Shown here: one piece after another, positions 8,603-16,823 of the stretch
How positions within the stretch are numbered: the first letter of the stretch is position 1
How the letters are laid out: every line of letters begins with the position of its first letter
Origin: Nioella ostreopsis
GTDB taxonomy: Bacteria; Pseudomonadota; Alphaproteobacteria; Rhodobacterales; Rhodobacteraceae
Direction of reading: 5' to 3'
NCBI RefSeq assembly: GCF_004000255.1
Contig: NZ_RCIQ01000029.1
Location: 1 to 43,234, forward strand
DNA: 43,234 nt
Notes under the pieces: model-generated
The model's database searches: none
Seen by the model: the letters and a program-made list of their open reading frames with translations, nothing else
What the model was told of the DNA's origin: nothing
Position numbers and translations under genes: made by a program

Positions 8603-11600
8603 TCCGCTGCCTCCACGTTCTGGGTTGCGGACCGGCTTGCGGGTTTGTCGAGCCAGTCGATCTTCTTCATTTTCCGCACGATCACGAACTCGTCGCGGTT
8701 GCTGCCCACGGTGCCGTAGTAGTTGAAGCCGTAGGACAGCTGCGCATAGCCGCCGATCATGTGCGTGGGTTTCAGCGTTGCGCGGGTCACCGAGTTGTGG
8801 ATGCCGCCGCGATTGCCGGTCTTTTCCGAGCCGGGGGTGTTCACGATCTTTTCCTGAGCGTGATACATGAACAGCGTGCCCTGCTTGATCCGCTGGGACA
8901 CCACCACCCGCGCGGTCAGCGCGCCGTTGGTGTTGTAGGCCTCGACCCAGTCGTTATCGACCAGCCCGGCCTTCTGCGCGTCCACTTCGGACATCCAGAC
9001 CACCGGTCCGCCCCTGTTCAGCGTCAGCATCAGCAGGTTGTCGGTATAGGTGCTGTGAATGCCCCATTTCTGGTGGGGCGTGATGAAGTTCAGCACCACG
9101 TGCGGGCTGCCCTCGGCCGCGTCGTTGTTGACGGCCGCGGTGATGGTCTTGAGGTCGACCGGCGGGCGGTAGCTGACGAAGCCCTCGCCAAAGGCCCGCA
9201 TCCATTCATGATCCTGATAAAGCTGCTGGCGGCCCGTCAGGGTGCGCCACGGGATCAACTCGTGGACGTTGGTGTATCCCGCGTTGTAGCAGACCTCCTC
9301 GCTCTCGATCCCCGACCAGGTGGGCGACGAGATAATCTTGCGCGGTTGCGCCGCGATATCGCGGAAGCGGATCTTGGTATGGTGCGCGCCCTCGGCCAGG
9401 TGGGCATGATGGCGACCGGTGGGTTTTTCCAACTCCTCCCACGCCTTCACGGCCACTTCGCCGTTGGTCTCGGGCGCCAGCATCAGGATCATCTCGGCCG
9501 CGTCGATAGCCGTTTCGAGTTTCGCGTGCCCCTTCGAGACACCCTCGTCCTGCACCACGCCATTGAGGTCGCGCAGATGGCCGACCTCGACCTTGGTGTC
9601 CCATGTGATCCCCTTGCCGCCGTTTCCGAGTTTCTCCAGCAGCGGACCGACCGAGGTGAACTTCTTGTAGAGGTTGGGATAATCCCGCTCGACCGCGATA
9701 TAGTTCGGCGCGGTCTTGCCCGGGATCAGGTCACATTCGCCCTTCTTCCAGTCCTTCACATGGGCCTGCGCCAGTTCGCCGGGGGTGTCGTGCAGCAGCG
9801 GAAGCTGGACGATGTCCGTTTCCACGCCGAGCACCTCGGGTGCGACCTCGGAGAACTTGCGGGCGATTGACTTGAAGATCTCCCAGTCCGACTTCGACTC
9901 GTAGGCCGGGTCCACCGCCGCCTGAAGCGGGTGGATGAACGGGTGCATGTCCGAGGTATTGAGATCGTCCTTTTCGTACCAGCTGGCGGTCGGCAGGACG
10001 ATGTCGGAATAGACCGCCGTCGTGGACATGCGGAAGTCGATGCAGACCAGCAGGTCGAGCTTGCCCTTCGGCGCCTCGTCATGCCAGACGGCCTCCTTCG
10101 GCATCACGCCGCCTTCCTCGCCCAGGTCCTTGCCCATCACGCCGTGATCGGTACCCAGGAGGTGCTTGAGGAAATACTCGTGTCCCTTGCCCGAAGACCC
10201 GAGCAGGTTCGAGCGCCAGACAAACAGGTTGCGCGGCCAGTTTTCCGGGGCGTCCGGATCCTGACACGACATTTCCAGATCGCCGGACTTCAGCTGTTCG
10301 GCGACGTAGTCCTTGATCTCCTTGCCCGCCTTCTTGGCTGCTTTCGAGACCTCCAGCGGGTTGGTCTTGAGCTGCGGGGCGGACGGCAGCCAGCCCATCC
10401 GCTCGGCCCGGATGTTGTAGTCTATCAGGGAAATGTCCCAATCGCCCTCGGGTGCGGTCGGCGACAGGATCTCGCCCGCGCGCAGCGTCTCGTAGCGCCA
10501 CTGGTCGGTATGGGCATACCAGCAGGAGGTCGAATTCATGTGCCGCGGCGGGCGGTTCCAGTCGAGCGCGAAGGCCAGCGGCTGCCAGCCCGTCTGCGGG
10601 CGCAGCTTTTCCTGCCCCACGTAGTGCGACCAGCCGCCGCCCTCCTGGCCGATGCAGCCGCACATCACCAGCATGTTGATGATGCCGCGATAGTTCATGT
10701 CCATGTGGTACCAGTGGTTCAGACCGGCCCCGAGGATGACCATAGACTTGCCATGGGTCTTTTCGGCGTTGCCCGCGAACTCGCGCGCCACGGCGATGAT
10801 CTTTTCGCGCGCGACGCCGGTGATCTTCTCGGCCCAGGCCGGGGTATAGGGGCTGTCGTCGTTGAAATCCTTGGACACCCAGTCACCGCCAAGGCCCCGG
10901 TCGAGACCGTAATTGGCGCAGAAGAGGTCGAACACCGTGGCCACCAGCACTTCCTTGCCGTCGGCCAGTTTGACCTTCCGCGCGGGGATGTTCCGGGTCA
11001 GCACCTCGGGATGGTCGCACTTGACGAAGTCGCCCGTGGCCGCGCCGCCGAAATAGGGGAAGTCGACGCCGACAACCTCGTCGTGGTCGTTGTCGAGGAT
11101 CTGGCTCAGGCGCAGTTTGGTTTCCGCGCCTTTCGCCTGTTCTTCAAGGTTCCATTTTCCCTCTTCGCCCCAGCGGAAGCCGATCGACCCGTTGGGAGCG
11201 ACGACCTTGCCCGATGCCTCGTCGAAGGCGACGGTCTTCCAGTCGGGGTTGTTGGCTTCGCCCAGGTGGTCCGCGAAGTCCTCCGCGCGCAGCATCCGGC
11301 CCGGCACGAAATGGCCGTCCTTCTCGTCAAGCCGGACCAGCATCGGCATGTCGGTGTACTTGCGGGCATAGTCCTCGAAATAAGCGGCCTGCCGGTCCAG
11401 ATGGAATTCGCGCAGGATCACGTGGCCCATGGCCATGGCCAGCGCCGCATCGGTGCCGGCCTGGGGGTTCAACCAGATATCGCCGAACTTGGCGGCCTCG
11501 GAATAGTCGGGGCTGACCACGGCGGACTTGGTGCCGCGATAGCGGACCTCGGTGTAGAAGTGGGCGTCGGGCGTGCGCGTCTGCGGCACGTTCGAGCCCC

Positions 11601-12357
11601 AGAGCATCAGGAAGCCCGCATTGTACCAGTCGGCCGATTCCGGCACGTCGGTCTGTTCACCCCAGGTCTGCGGCGAGGCCGGCGGCAGGTCGCAATACCA
11701 GTCGTAGAACGACATGCAGGTGCCGCCCAGAAGCGACAGGTAGCGCGAGCCGGCGGCGTAGCTGACCATCGACATGGCCGGGATCGGCGAGAAGCCGAAC
11801 ACCCGGTCGGGCCCCCAGGTTTTCGCGGTGTAGGCGTTGGCGGCGGCGACGATCTCGGTCGCCTCGTCCCAGCTTGCCCGCACGAACCCGCCCTTGCCGC
11901 GCGTCTTGGTATAGGAGGCACGCAGGATCGGGTCGTTCTGGATCGCGGCCCAGGCCGCCACCGGCGTCATCGTCTCGCGCATCTTGCGCCAGGCGCGCAT
12001 CAGGCTGCCCCGGATCAGCGGATTCTTCACCCGGTTCGCGGAATAGAGATACCAGCTGTAGGACGCGCCGCGCGCGCAACCCCGCGGCTCGTGGTTGGGC
12101 AGCCCCGCCCGGGTGCGTGGATAGTCGGTCTGCTGCGTCTCCCACGTGACGATGCCGGACTTGACATAGATCTTCCAGGAACACGACCCGGTGCAGTTCA
12201 CCCCGTGGGTCGAGCGGACGATCTTGTCGTGCCGCCAGCGGTTTCTGTAGGTGTCCTCCCAGTCGCGGTTCTCGCGGGTGGTCTGACCCCAACCGTCCGA
12301 GAATTGCTCCAGTTCCTTGCTCTGGAAGAAGTTCAGTTTGTCGAGCAGATGGCTCAT
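8599..12357 (-). CDS. narG: Respiratory nitrate reductase alpha subunit (Mo-bis-MGD catalytic)
   Basis: NarG reduces nitrate to nitrite at a molybdenum bis-MGD centre in the cytoplasm. The 1252-residue product is full length. The FS0 [4Fe-4S] ligands appear as His51, Cys55 and Cys59 in THGVNCTGSCSW and Cys94 in EPRGCARG; the histidine ligand is diagnostic of the NarG type. The molybdenum-ligand aspartate lies in the conserved segment WYCDLPPASPQTWGEQTD. I took the ATG at 12357 (MSHLLDKLNFFQ), which has homologous N-terminal sequence; the frame is open further upstream to 12465 but that would overlap narK. A leader with a strong stem-loop separates it from narK by 64 nt. Confidence 0.98.
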   Translation of the reverse strand: MSHLLDKLNFFQSKELEQFSDGWGQTTRENRDWEDTYRNRWRHDKIVRSTHGVNCTGSCSWKIYVKSGIVTWETQQTDYPRTRAGLPNHEPRGCARGASYSWYLYSANRVKNPLIRGSLMRAWRKMRETMTPVAAWAAIQNDPILRASYTKTRGKGGFVRASWDEATEIVAAANAYTAKTWGPDRVFGFSPIPAMSMVSYAAGSRYLSLLGGTCMSFYDWYCDLPPASPQTWGEQTDVPESADWYNAGFLMLWGSNVPQTRTPDAHFYTEVRYRGTKSAVVSPDYSEAAKFGDIWLNPQAGTDAALAMAMGHVILREFHLDRQAAYFEDYARKYTDMPMLVRLDEKDGHFVPGRMLRAEDFADHLGEANNPDWKTVAFDEASGKVVAPNGSIGFRWGEEGKWNLEEQAKGAETKLRLSQILDNDHDEVVGVDFPYFGGAATGDFVKCDHPEVLTRNIPARKVKLADGKEVLVATVFDLFCANYGLDRGLGGDWVSKDFNDDSPYTPAWAEKITGVAREKIIAVAREFAGNAEKTHGKSMVILGAGLNHWYHMDMNYRGIINMLVMCGCIGQEGGGWSHYVGQEKLRPQTGWQPLAFALDWNRPPRHMNSTSCWYAHTDQWRYETLRAGEILSPTAPEGDWDISLIDYNIRAERMGWLPSAPQLKTNPLEVSKAAKKAGKEIKDYVAEQLKSGDLEMSCQDPDAPENWPRNLFVWRSNLLGSSGKGHEYFLKHLLGTDHGVMGKDLGEEGGVMPKEAVWHDEAPKGKLDLLVCIDFRMSTTAVYSDIVLPTASWYEKDDLNTSDMHPFIHPLQAAVDPAYESKSDWEIFKSIARKFSEVAPEVLGVETDIVQLPLLHDTPGELAQAHVKDWKKGECDLIPGKTAPNYIAVERDYPNLYKKFTSVGPLLEKLGNGGKGITWDTKVEVGHLRDLNGVVQDEGVSKGHAKLETAIDAAEMILMLAPETNGEVAVKAWEELEKPTGRHHAHLAEGAHHTKIRFRDIAAQPRKIISSPTWSGIESEEVCYNAGYTNVHELIPWRTLTGRQQLYQDHEWMRAFGEGFVSYRPPVDLKTITAAVNNDAAEGSPHVVLNFITPHQKWGIHSTYTDNLLMLTLNRGGPVVWMSEVDAQKAGLVDNDWVEAYNTNGALTARVVVSQRIKQGTLFMYHAQEKIVNTPGSEKTGNRGGIHNSVTRATLKPTHMIGGYAQLSYGFNYYGTVGSNRDEFVIVRKMKKIDWLDKPASRSATQNVEAAE

Positions 12358-12384
12358 TGGGCTGTCCTTTCGGGTGTCTGGATG

Positions 12385-12407
12385 CGGGCGGCGAACTGCG
12401 CCGCCCG
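12385..12407 (-). other. Intercistronic stem-loop between narK and narG
   Basis: A perfect 9-bp inverted repeat (CGGGCGGCG / CGCCGCCCG) encloses a 5-nt loop in the 64-nt gap between the narK stop and the narG start. No run of U follows on the transcribed strand, so it is not an obvious intrinsic terminator. It may mark a processing or stabilisation point that sets narG levels apart from narK, or partially attenuate read-through. The structure is seen directly; the function is inference. Confidence 0.55.
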
Positions 12408-12421
12408 GGAATTCAAATGGA

Positions 12422-15145
12422 TCATTCTGCGGGCTGGGCGGCGGTGCCCTGCGGTGTGCGACCATGCTCGATGTCGTGGAGAAGGCCGCCGGGGCGCGTG
12501 TAGACCGCCCAGGTGATGACGACGCAGATGACGTAGAAGATCAGGAAGCCCCAGAGCGCCCCCACGGCGGACCCGGTCATCGCGATGGATGTGCCGTAGG
12601 CCTTGGGGATGAAGAAGGCGCCGTAAGCCGCGATCGCCGAGGTGAAGGCCACGATCGCGCCGGATTCCATCGCGATCTGCCGCTTGCGTTCCTCGACGCC
12701 CAACTGCGGCATCAGGCGTGGAATTTCACGTCCCATGATCACCGGGATCATCTGGAAGGTGGAGGCATTGCCGACACCGGTCAGGAAGAACAACGCCATG
12801 AAGCAGGCGAAGAAGCCGATGAACGATCCAAGTCCGAGGAAAGTGATCACGCCGAAGGTGGCCACGATCATCAGCGCGAAGGTCCAGAAGGTCACGCGAC
12901 CACCGCCGAACTTGTCCGAGATCCAGCCGGTTCCGGCGCGGCTGAGCGCACCGACCAACGGCCCAAGGAACACGTAGTTGAGCGCGTTCACATCCGGGAA
13001 GGCCAGCCGCGTCAGCAGCGGGAAGCCCGCCGAATAACCAATAAAGCTGCCGAAGGTGCCGGTGTAGAGGATGCACATCAGCCAGTTCTGCTTGCGCCCA
13101 AAGATCACGGCTTGGCTGGCGAAGCTCGCACGCGCGTCGGCGATGTCGTTCATGCCCAGCCAGGCCGCGATGGTCGCCGCAAGGATAAAGGGCACCCAGA
13201 CGAAGCCTGCGTTCTGCATCCAAAGCTGCCCACCGTCGGACAGGGTCACGGGCTCACCGCCGATGGCTCCGAACACACCCGCCGTGATGACGATGGGCAC
13301 GAGGAACTGCATGACCGAGACACCGAGGTTCCCAAGACCCGCGTTCAGCGCCAGCGCGTTGCCCTTTTCGGCCTTCGGGAAGAAGTAGCCGATATTGGCC
13401 ATACTCGACGCGAAGTTGCCGCCACCGAACCCGCACAGAAGCGCCAGCACGAGGAAGATCAGATAGGGCGTGTCGGGGTTCTGCACCGCGTATCCGATGC
13501 CCATGGCAGGCAGCAACAGCGAGGCGGTCGACAGCGTCGTCCACAGCCGCCCGCCGAAGATCGGGACCATGAAGCTGTAGAAGATGCGGAGCGTCGCACC
13601 TGACAGGCCCGGCAAGGCCGCCAGCCAGAACAACTGGCCCGGGGTGAAGTCGAACCCGATGGCAGGCAAGCGAGCCACGACCACCGACCACACCATCCAG
13701 ACCGAGAAGGCCAGCAGAAGCGCCGGGATCGAGATCCACAGGTTGCGGCGTGCGACGGCGCGGCCCTTTTCGGCCCAGAATTGCGCGTCCTCGGGCCGCC
13801 AATCTTCCAGCACGCGCGGCATGGCGGTGCGTTCGGGGTGGTGGATGTCCTGCATCTCGGGCAGCTGCGGCAGCTGGTCGAGCACTTCGCCATGCGCCGC
13901 ACGCTCCATCGCCCGGACCGACAGGTGCATCCAGCTGAGCGCGATCGCGACCAGTCCGAAGAGCAGCGCGAAACACGATGTATAGATGCCCGTCAGGTCC
14001 AGCAGCGCGCCGAAGGCAATCGGAAGGACGAAGCCGCCCAATCCGCCGATCATGCCCACAAGCCCGCCGACCGCACCCACGTGACCCGGATAGTAGACCG
14101 GGATGTGCTTGAAGACCGCGGCCTTCCCAAGGCTCATGAAGAAACCCAGCGCAAACAGCGTCACGATGAAGGGCCACAGACCCATCTGGGTCGAGAAGGC
14201 GATGGCACCGTCCTTGCCCTGAATGATGTAATCCGTGGGCGGATAGCTCAACATGAACAGGAACAGCAGGGAAAAGCCGAAGGTCCAGTACATGACCCGG
14301 CGCGCGCCGAACTTGTCCGACAGCACGCCACCATAGGCCCGGAACAGAGAAGCTGAGAGGCTGAACGAGGCAGCCGCCATGCCCGCGAAGCGCACGTCGA
14401 TGCCGTAGACGTCGATCAGGTAGTGCGGCAACCACAGCGCAAGTGCCACGAAGGCGCCGAACACGAAGAAATAGTAGAGTGAGAACCGCCAGACCTGCAG
14501 GTTCTTGAGCGGTGCGAACTGTTGGGCGAGCGACGGGGCCTTGGCGCCCGTCTTGCGGCGTTCAACCAGTTCGGGGTCGTCCTTGGCGAGCAGGAAGAAC
14601 AGTACCCCGATGATGGCGAGCCCCGCCGCCCAGACATAGGCGACACCGTGCCAGCCATAGGCGACCATGACGAAGGGAGCGACGAACTTGGTGACCGCTG
14701 CGCCCACGTTACCCGCGCCGAAGATACCCAGCGCTGTCCCCTGGTGGCCTGCGTCATACCAGCGGCTGACATAGGCTACACCGATGATGAACGACCCGCC
14801 CGCGAGGCCGATGCCGAGGGCCGCGATCAGATACATGATGTAGCTGTCCGCAAGTGTCAGCGCCCAGGTTGCAAGCGCGGTCAGGATCATCTGGCTGGAA
14901 AATACCAGCCGCCCGCCGTATTTCTCGGTCCAGACGCCGAGAAACAGGCGGGTGACCGATCCGGTCAGGATCGGTGTCGCGACCAGCAGGCCGAACTGGG
15001 TGTCATTCAGTCCAAGCTCGGCCTTGATGGCGACACCGATGATGGAAAAGATCGTCCAGACCGCGAAACAGGCGGTAAAGGCGATCGTGCTCAAGCTCAG
15101 GGCGCGTGTCTGATCGGCGCGTGAGGCTGTTGCAACGGTCTGCAT
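12422..15145 (-). CDS. narK: Fused NarK1-NarK2 nitrate/nitrite transporter
   Basis: The 907-residue protein contains two complete major-facilitator modules joined by a hydrophilic linker near residues 420-475, about 24 membrane helices in all. Each half has its own nitrate signature: GAGNVGAAVTKF (143-154) in the first and AGLGNLGVSVMQF in the second. Each also has a substrate-binding arginine in helix 2 (SVTRLFLGVW and ATLRIFYSF). Known fusions of this kind in Paracoccus combine a proton-coupled nitrate importer (NarK1) with a nitrate/nitrite antiporter (NarK2). The start at 15145 (MQTVATAS) has a GGAGA ribosome site; an upstream in-frame ATG at 15175 lacks support. It is the first gene of the nar operon. 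Confidence 0.96.
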   Translation of the reverse strand: MQTVATASRADQTRALSLSTIAFTACFAVWTIFSIIGVAIKAELGLNDTQFGLLVATPILTGSVTRLFLGVWTEKYGGRLVFSSQMILTALATWALTLADSYIMYLIAALGIGLAGGSFIIGVAYVSRWYDAGHQGTALGIFGAGNVGAAVTKFVAPFVMVAYGWHGVAYVWAAGLAIIGVLFFLLAKDDPELVERRKTGAKAPSLAQQFAPLKNLQVWRFSLYYFFVFGAFVALALWLPHYLIDVYGIDVRFAGMAAASFSLSASLFRAYGGVLSDKFGARRVMYWTFGFSLLFLFMLSYPPTDYIIQGKDGAIAFSTQMGLWPFIVTLFALGFFMSLGKAAVFKHIPVYYPGHVGAVGGLVGMIGGLGGFVLPIAFGALLDLTGIYTSCFALLFGLVAIALSWMHLSVRAMERAAHGEVLDQLPQLPEMQDIHHPERTAMPRVLEDWRPEDAQFWAEKGRAVARRNLWISIPALLLAFSVWMVWSVVVARLPAIGFDFTPGQLFWLAALPGLSGATLRIFYSFMVPIFGGRLWTTLSTASLLLPAMGIGYAVQNPDTPYLIFLVLALLCGFGGGNFASSMANIGYFFPKAEKGNALALNAGLGNLGVSVMQFLVPIVITAGVFGAIGGEPVTLSDGGQLWMQNAGFVWVPFILAATIAAWLGMNDIADARASFASQAVIFGRKQNWLMCILYTGTFGSFIGYSAGFPLLTRLAFPDVNALNYVFLGPLVGALSRAGTGWISDKFGGGRVTFWTFALMIVATFGVITFLGLGSFIGFFACFMALFFLTGVGNASTFQMIPVIMGREIPRLMPQLGVEERKRQIAMESGAIVAFTSAIAAYGAFFIPKAYGTSIAMTGSAVGALWGFLIFYVICVVITWAVYTRPGGLLHDIEHGRTPQGTAAQPAE

Positions 15146-15225
15146 GGCGGGTCTCCGGCAAAATAGGTCTTTCACCCCTGCGTGGGGATCAGTGCCAGAC
15201 CTGACGCCACAACGACGCTCGTGAC

Positions 15226-15239
15226 TTGATCTAGATCAC
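15226..15239. promoter_or_regulatory. FNR/NarR-type box upstream of narK
   Basis: TTGATCTAGATCAC matches the FNR-family consensus TTGAT-N4-ATCAA at nine of ten positions. It lies 81 nt upstream of the narK start, a spacing that fits an activator site at about -41 of a promoter firing leftward. In Paracoccus, FnrP and NarR both act on such boxes at narK. The match is seen; which regulator binds is inferred. Confidence 0.75.
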
Positions 15240-15339
15240 AAAATTGGGAAAATACTAGCGAAATAAATGGCTTACAGAAATATGTCATCCAGTGCGCGGT
15301 GGCAGATCAAGGTTAAAGCGGCGAAGGTCAACTGGTGGG

Positions 15340-15353
15340 TTGACATTTATCAA
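15340..15353. promoter_or_regulatory. FNR/NarR-type box upstream of narR
   Basis: TTGACATTTATCAA matches TTGAT-N4-ATCAA at nine of ten positions and ends 46 nt before the narR ATG. It is close to the narR start, so it could be an activating site with a short leader or a site of negative autoregulation. A weaker half-site (TTGAT) follows at 15354-15358. The rest of the 254-nt narK-narR gap is relatively AT-rich and should hold both divergent promoters. Confidence 0.65.
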
Positions 15354-15399
15354 TTGATTTGCTGACAATTGTTAAGCGCGCAAAGTCAGGGGGGACGAA

Positions 15400-16098
15400 A
15401 TGCCCGATTCAGAATACCGGGATATTCGAAAACTCGATCTCTTTGCGCAGATGGCGGATGATAATTTCACGTCGTTGATGCGTGGCGCCTATGTGCAGAA
15501 TTTCCCTGCGCAGATCGAATTGGTCACTGAAGGAGAGCCGAGCGATTTTCTTCATATCGTCATTTCGGGTTCGGTGGATCTATTTTCGGCCTGGAATGGG
15601 CGGGATACCAGCATGGCGACTGTCCGCCCGATCTCGACCTTCATTCTTGCCGCGACCATCAAGGATGCGCCCTACCTAATGTCGGCTCGCACGCTCGAGA
15701 AAAGCCGGATCGCGCTGATCCCCAGTCAGGACGTTCGCGCGATCTTCGACGCCGACAGCAACTTTGCCCGTGCGATCGTCACGGAACTGGCGCAGTGCTA
15801 TCGCTCGGTCATCAAGGCGCAGAAGGATCTGAAACTCAGAACCTCACTCGAGCGGCTGGCGAACTACTTGCTCAGGCAACAACGGCACGCCGGCGGCCGG
15901 GCTGCGTTCGAGCTGGATTTCGAGAAGCGGCGCCTGGCCTCTGTGCTGGGCATGACCCCTGAAAATCTCAGCCGCGCCTTCAAGGGCCTGCAGCCCTATG
16001 GTGTGACAGTGACCGGCACCCGCATCTCCATCGACAATCAGGCGGACCTGGAGCGCTTTGCGAAACCAAATCCACTGATTGATGACTTTTCAACCTGA
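15400..16098 (+). CDS. narR: NarR, Crp/Fnr-family nitrate/nitrite-responsive activator
   Basis: The 232-residue protein has an N-terminal cyclic-nucleotide-binding-like beta barrel (about residues 15-130) and a C-terminal winged helix-turn-helix (about 150-220) with the recognition segment LASVLGMTPENLSRAFKGL. The N-terminal cysteine cluster that holds the FNR [4Fe-4S] centre is absent, so it is not an oxygen sensor of the FNR type. Its place divergent from a fused narK is that of Paracoccus NarR, which activates narK and narGHJI in response to nitrate or nitrite. A GGGGGGA ribosome site precedes the ATG. DNR/NnrR-type NO regulators are the main alternative, but the neighbourhood favours NarR. 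Confidence 0.87.
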   Translation: MPDSEYRDIRKLDLFAQMADDNFTSLMRGAYVQNFPAQIELVTEGEPSDFLHIVISGSVDLFSAWNGRDTSMATVRPISTFILAATIKDAPYLMSARTLEKSRIALIPSQDVRAIFDADSNFARAIVTELAQCYRSVIKAQKDLKLRTSLERLANYLLRQQRHAGGRAAFELDFEKRRLASVLGMTPENLSRAFKGLQPYGVTVTGTRISIDNQADLERFAKPNPLIDDFST

Positions 16099-16109
16099 GG
16101 GACGGAACA

Positions 16110-16421
16110 ATGACCAAATCCATGCCCGGCGCCGCCGGAGATCTCGCCGAGGAACACCCCGATGTCTGGAAGGCCTATGCCGCCTTGGGCAAGGCAACGG
16201 CCGATTGCGGCCCGCTGACGGCACGGGAAAGACGTCTCGTCAAACTCGCGCTTGCCATTGGCGCGGGATCCGAAGGCGCGGTGCATTCCCACACCCGGCG
16301 CGCCATATCGGAGGGGATTGAGGCTGAGGCGATCATGCAGGTCGCGATGCTGGCCATCGGCCCGCTTGGCCTGCCCCGTGCCGTCGCCGCGAAGACCTGG
16401 ATCGAAGATATCGAGGATTAG
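16110..16421 (+). CDS. Carboxymuconolactone decarboxylase/AhpD-fold small protein
   Basis: The 103-residue protein matches the CMD/AhpD-like alpha-helical family. Its conserved core is GPLTARERRLVKLALAIG followed by GAVHSHTRRAISEGI. The CxxC redox pair of AhpD is missing: the corresponding site reads with His59 and His61 and no cysteines, so peroxidase-reductase activity of the AhpD kind is unlikely. It starts 11 nt after narR and probably shares its transcript, so it is a candidate accessory to nitrate respiration. The substrate is unknown. Confidence 0.85.
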   Translation: MTKSMPGAAGDLAEEHPDVWKAYAALGKATADCGPLTARERRLVKLALAIGAGSEGAVHSHTRRAISEGIEAEAIMQVAMLAIGPLGLPRAVAAKTWIEDIED

Positions 16422-16445
16422 AACTCCGTTCGGCTGGGCGGTCTG

Positions 16446-16787
16446 TCACCGGGCCTTGGGACGCAACCGCTCTTCCTTTTGCAGGTCTTCGATAAGGCGA
16501 TGGTTGGGGCAAAACCCCGGCGGCTTGCCACCGTCTGCGGTCTTGTCGAGCCAACGTCCGCAAATCTCGTCCGCATTGCAGGAAACGCAGGTTTCGACAC
16601 TGTGTCGCGCGACGCTTTCCAAATCCTGCGCTGCGTGCAAAGCCGCCAAGCTCACTCCGCTTTTTGCAAACATGCGCCGACGCAACCGCATTCTTTTTTC
16701 GAAGGCTTCAATGGTGAGAGTATCGCTGTCCAATTTCAGCACGACGCGCCTCCAAGTTTGTCTTTGAATTAATACCATAGTCGGCAT
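16446..16787 (-). CDS. DUF6455 family cysteine-containing protein
   Basis: The 113-residue protein has a basic N-terminal part and a C-terminal region with Cys67, Cys70, Cys76 and Cys93 (CVSC-NADEIC-GRW and GFCPN), fitting the DUF6455 pattern of small proteobacterial proteins. The four cysteines could bind a metal or an iron-sulphur cluster; that is inference. I kept the ATG at 16787 because a GAGG site lies about 8 nt upstream, although MRLRRRMF, further in, is an alternative start with better family similarity. It is the last gene of the ric-nnrS-nnrU operon, 36 nt after nnrU, and converges on the CMD gene. Confidence 0.7.
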   Translation of the reverse strand: MPTMVLIQRQTWRRVVLKLDSDTLTIEAFEKRMRLRRRMFAKSGVSLAALHAAQDLESVARHSVETCVSCNADEICGRWLDKTADGGKPPGFCPNHRLIEDLQKEERLRPKAR

Positions 16788-16823
16788 CGCTTGTCGCCTC
16801 GTTCCGCAGCGTAGCGGACAACT

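Noticed and set aside
9931-12516. 861-residue plus-strand frame opposite narG
   Set aside because: It is antisense to the well-supported narG, has no recognisable domain, and its composition reflects GC-rich third-position bias of the opposite strand.
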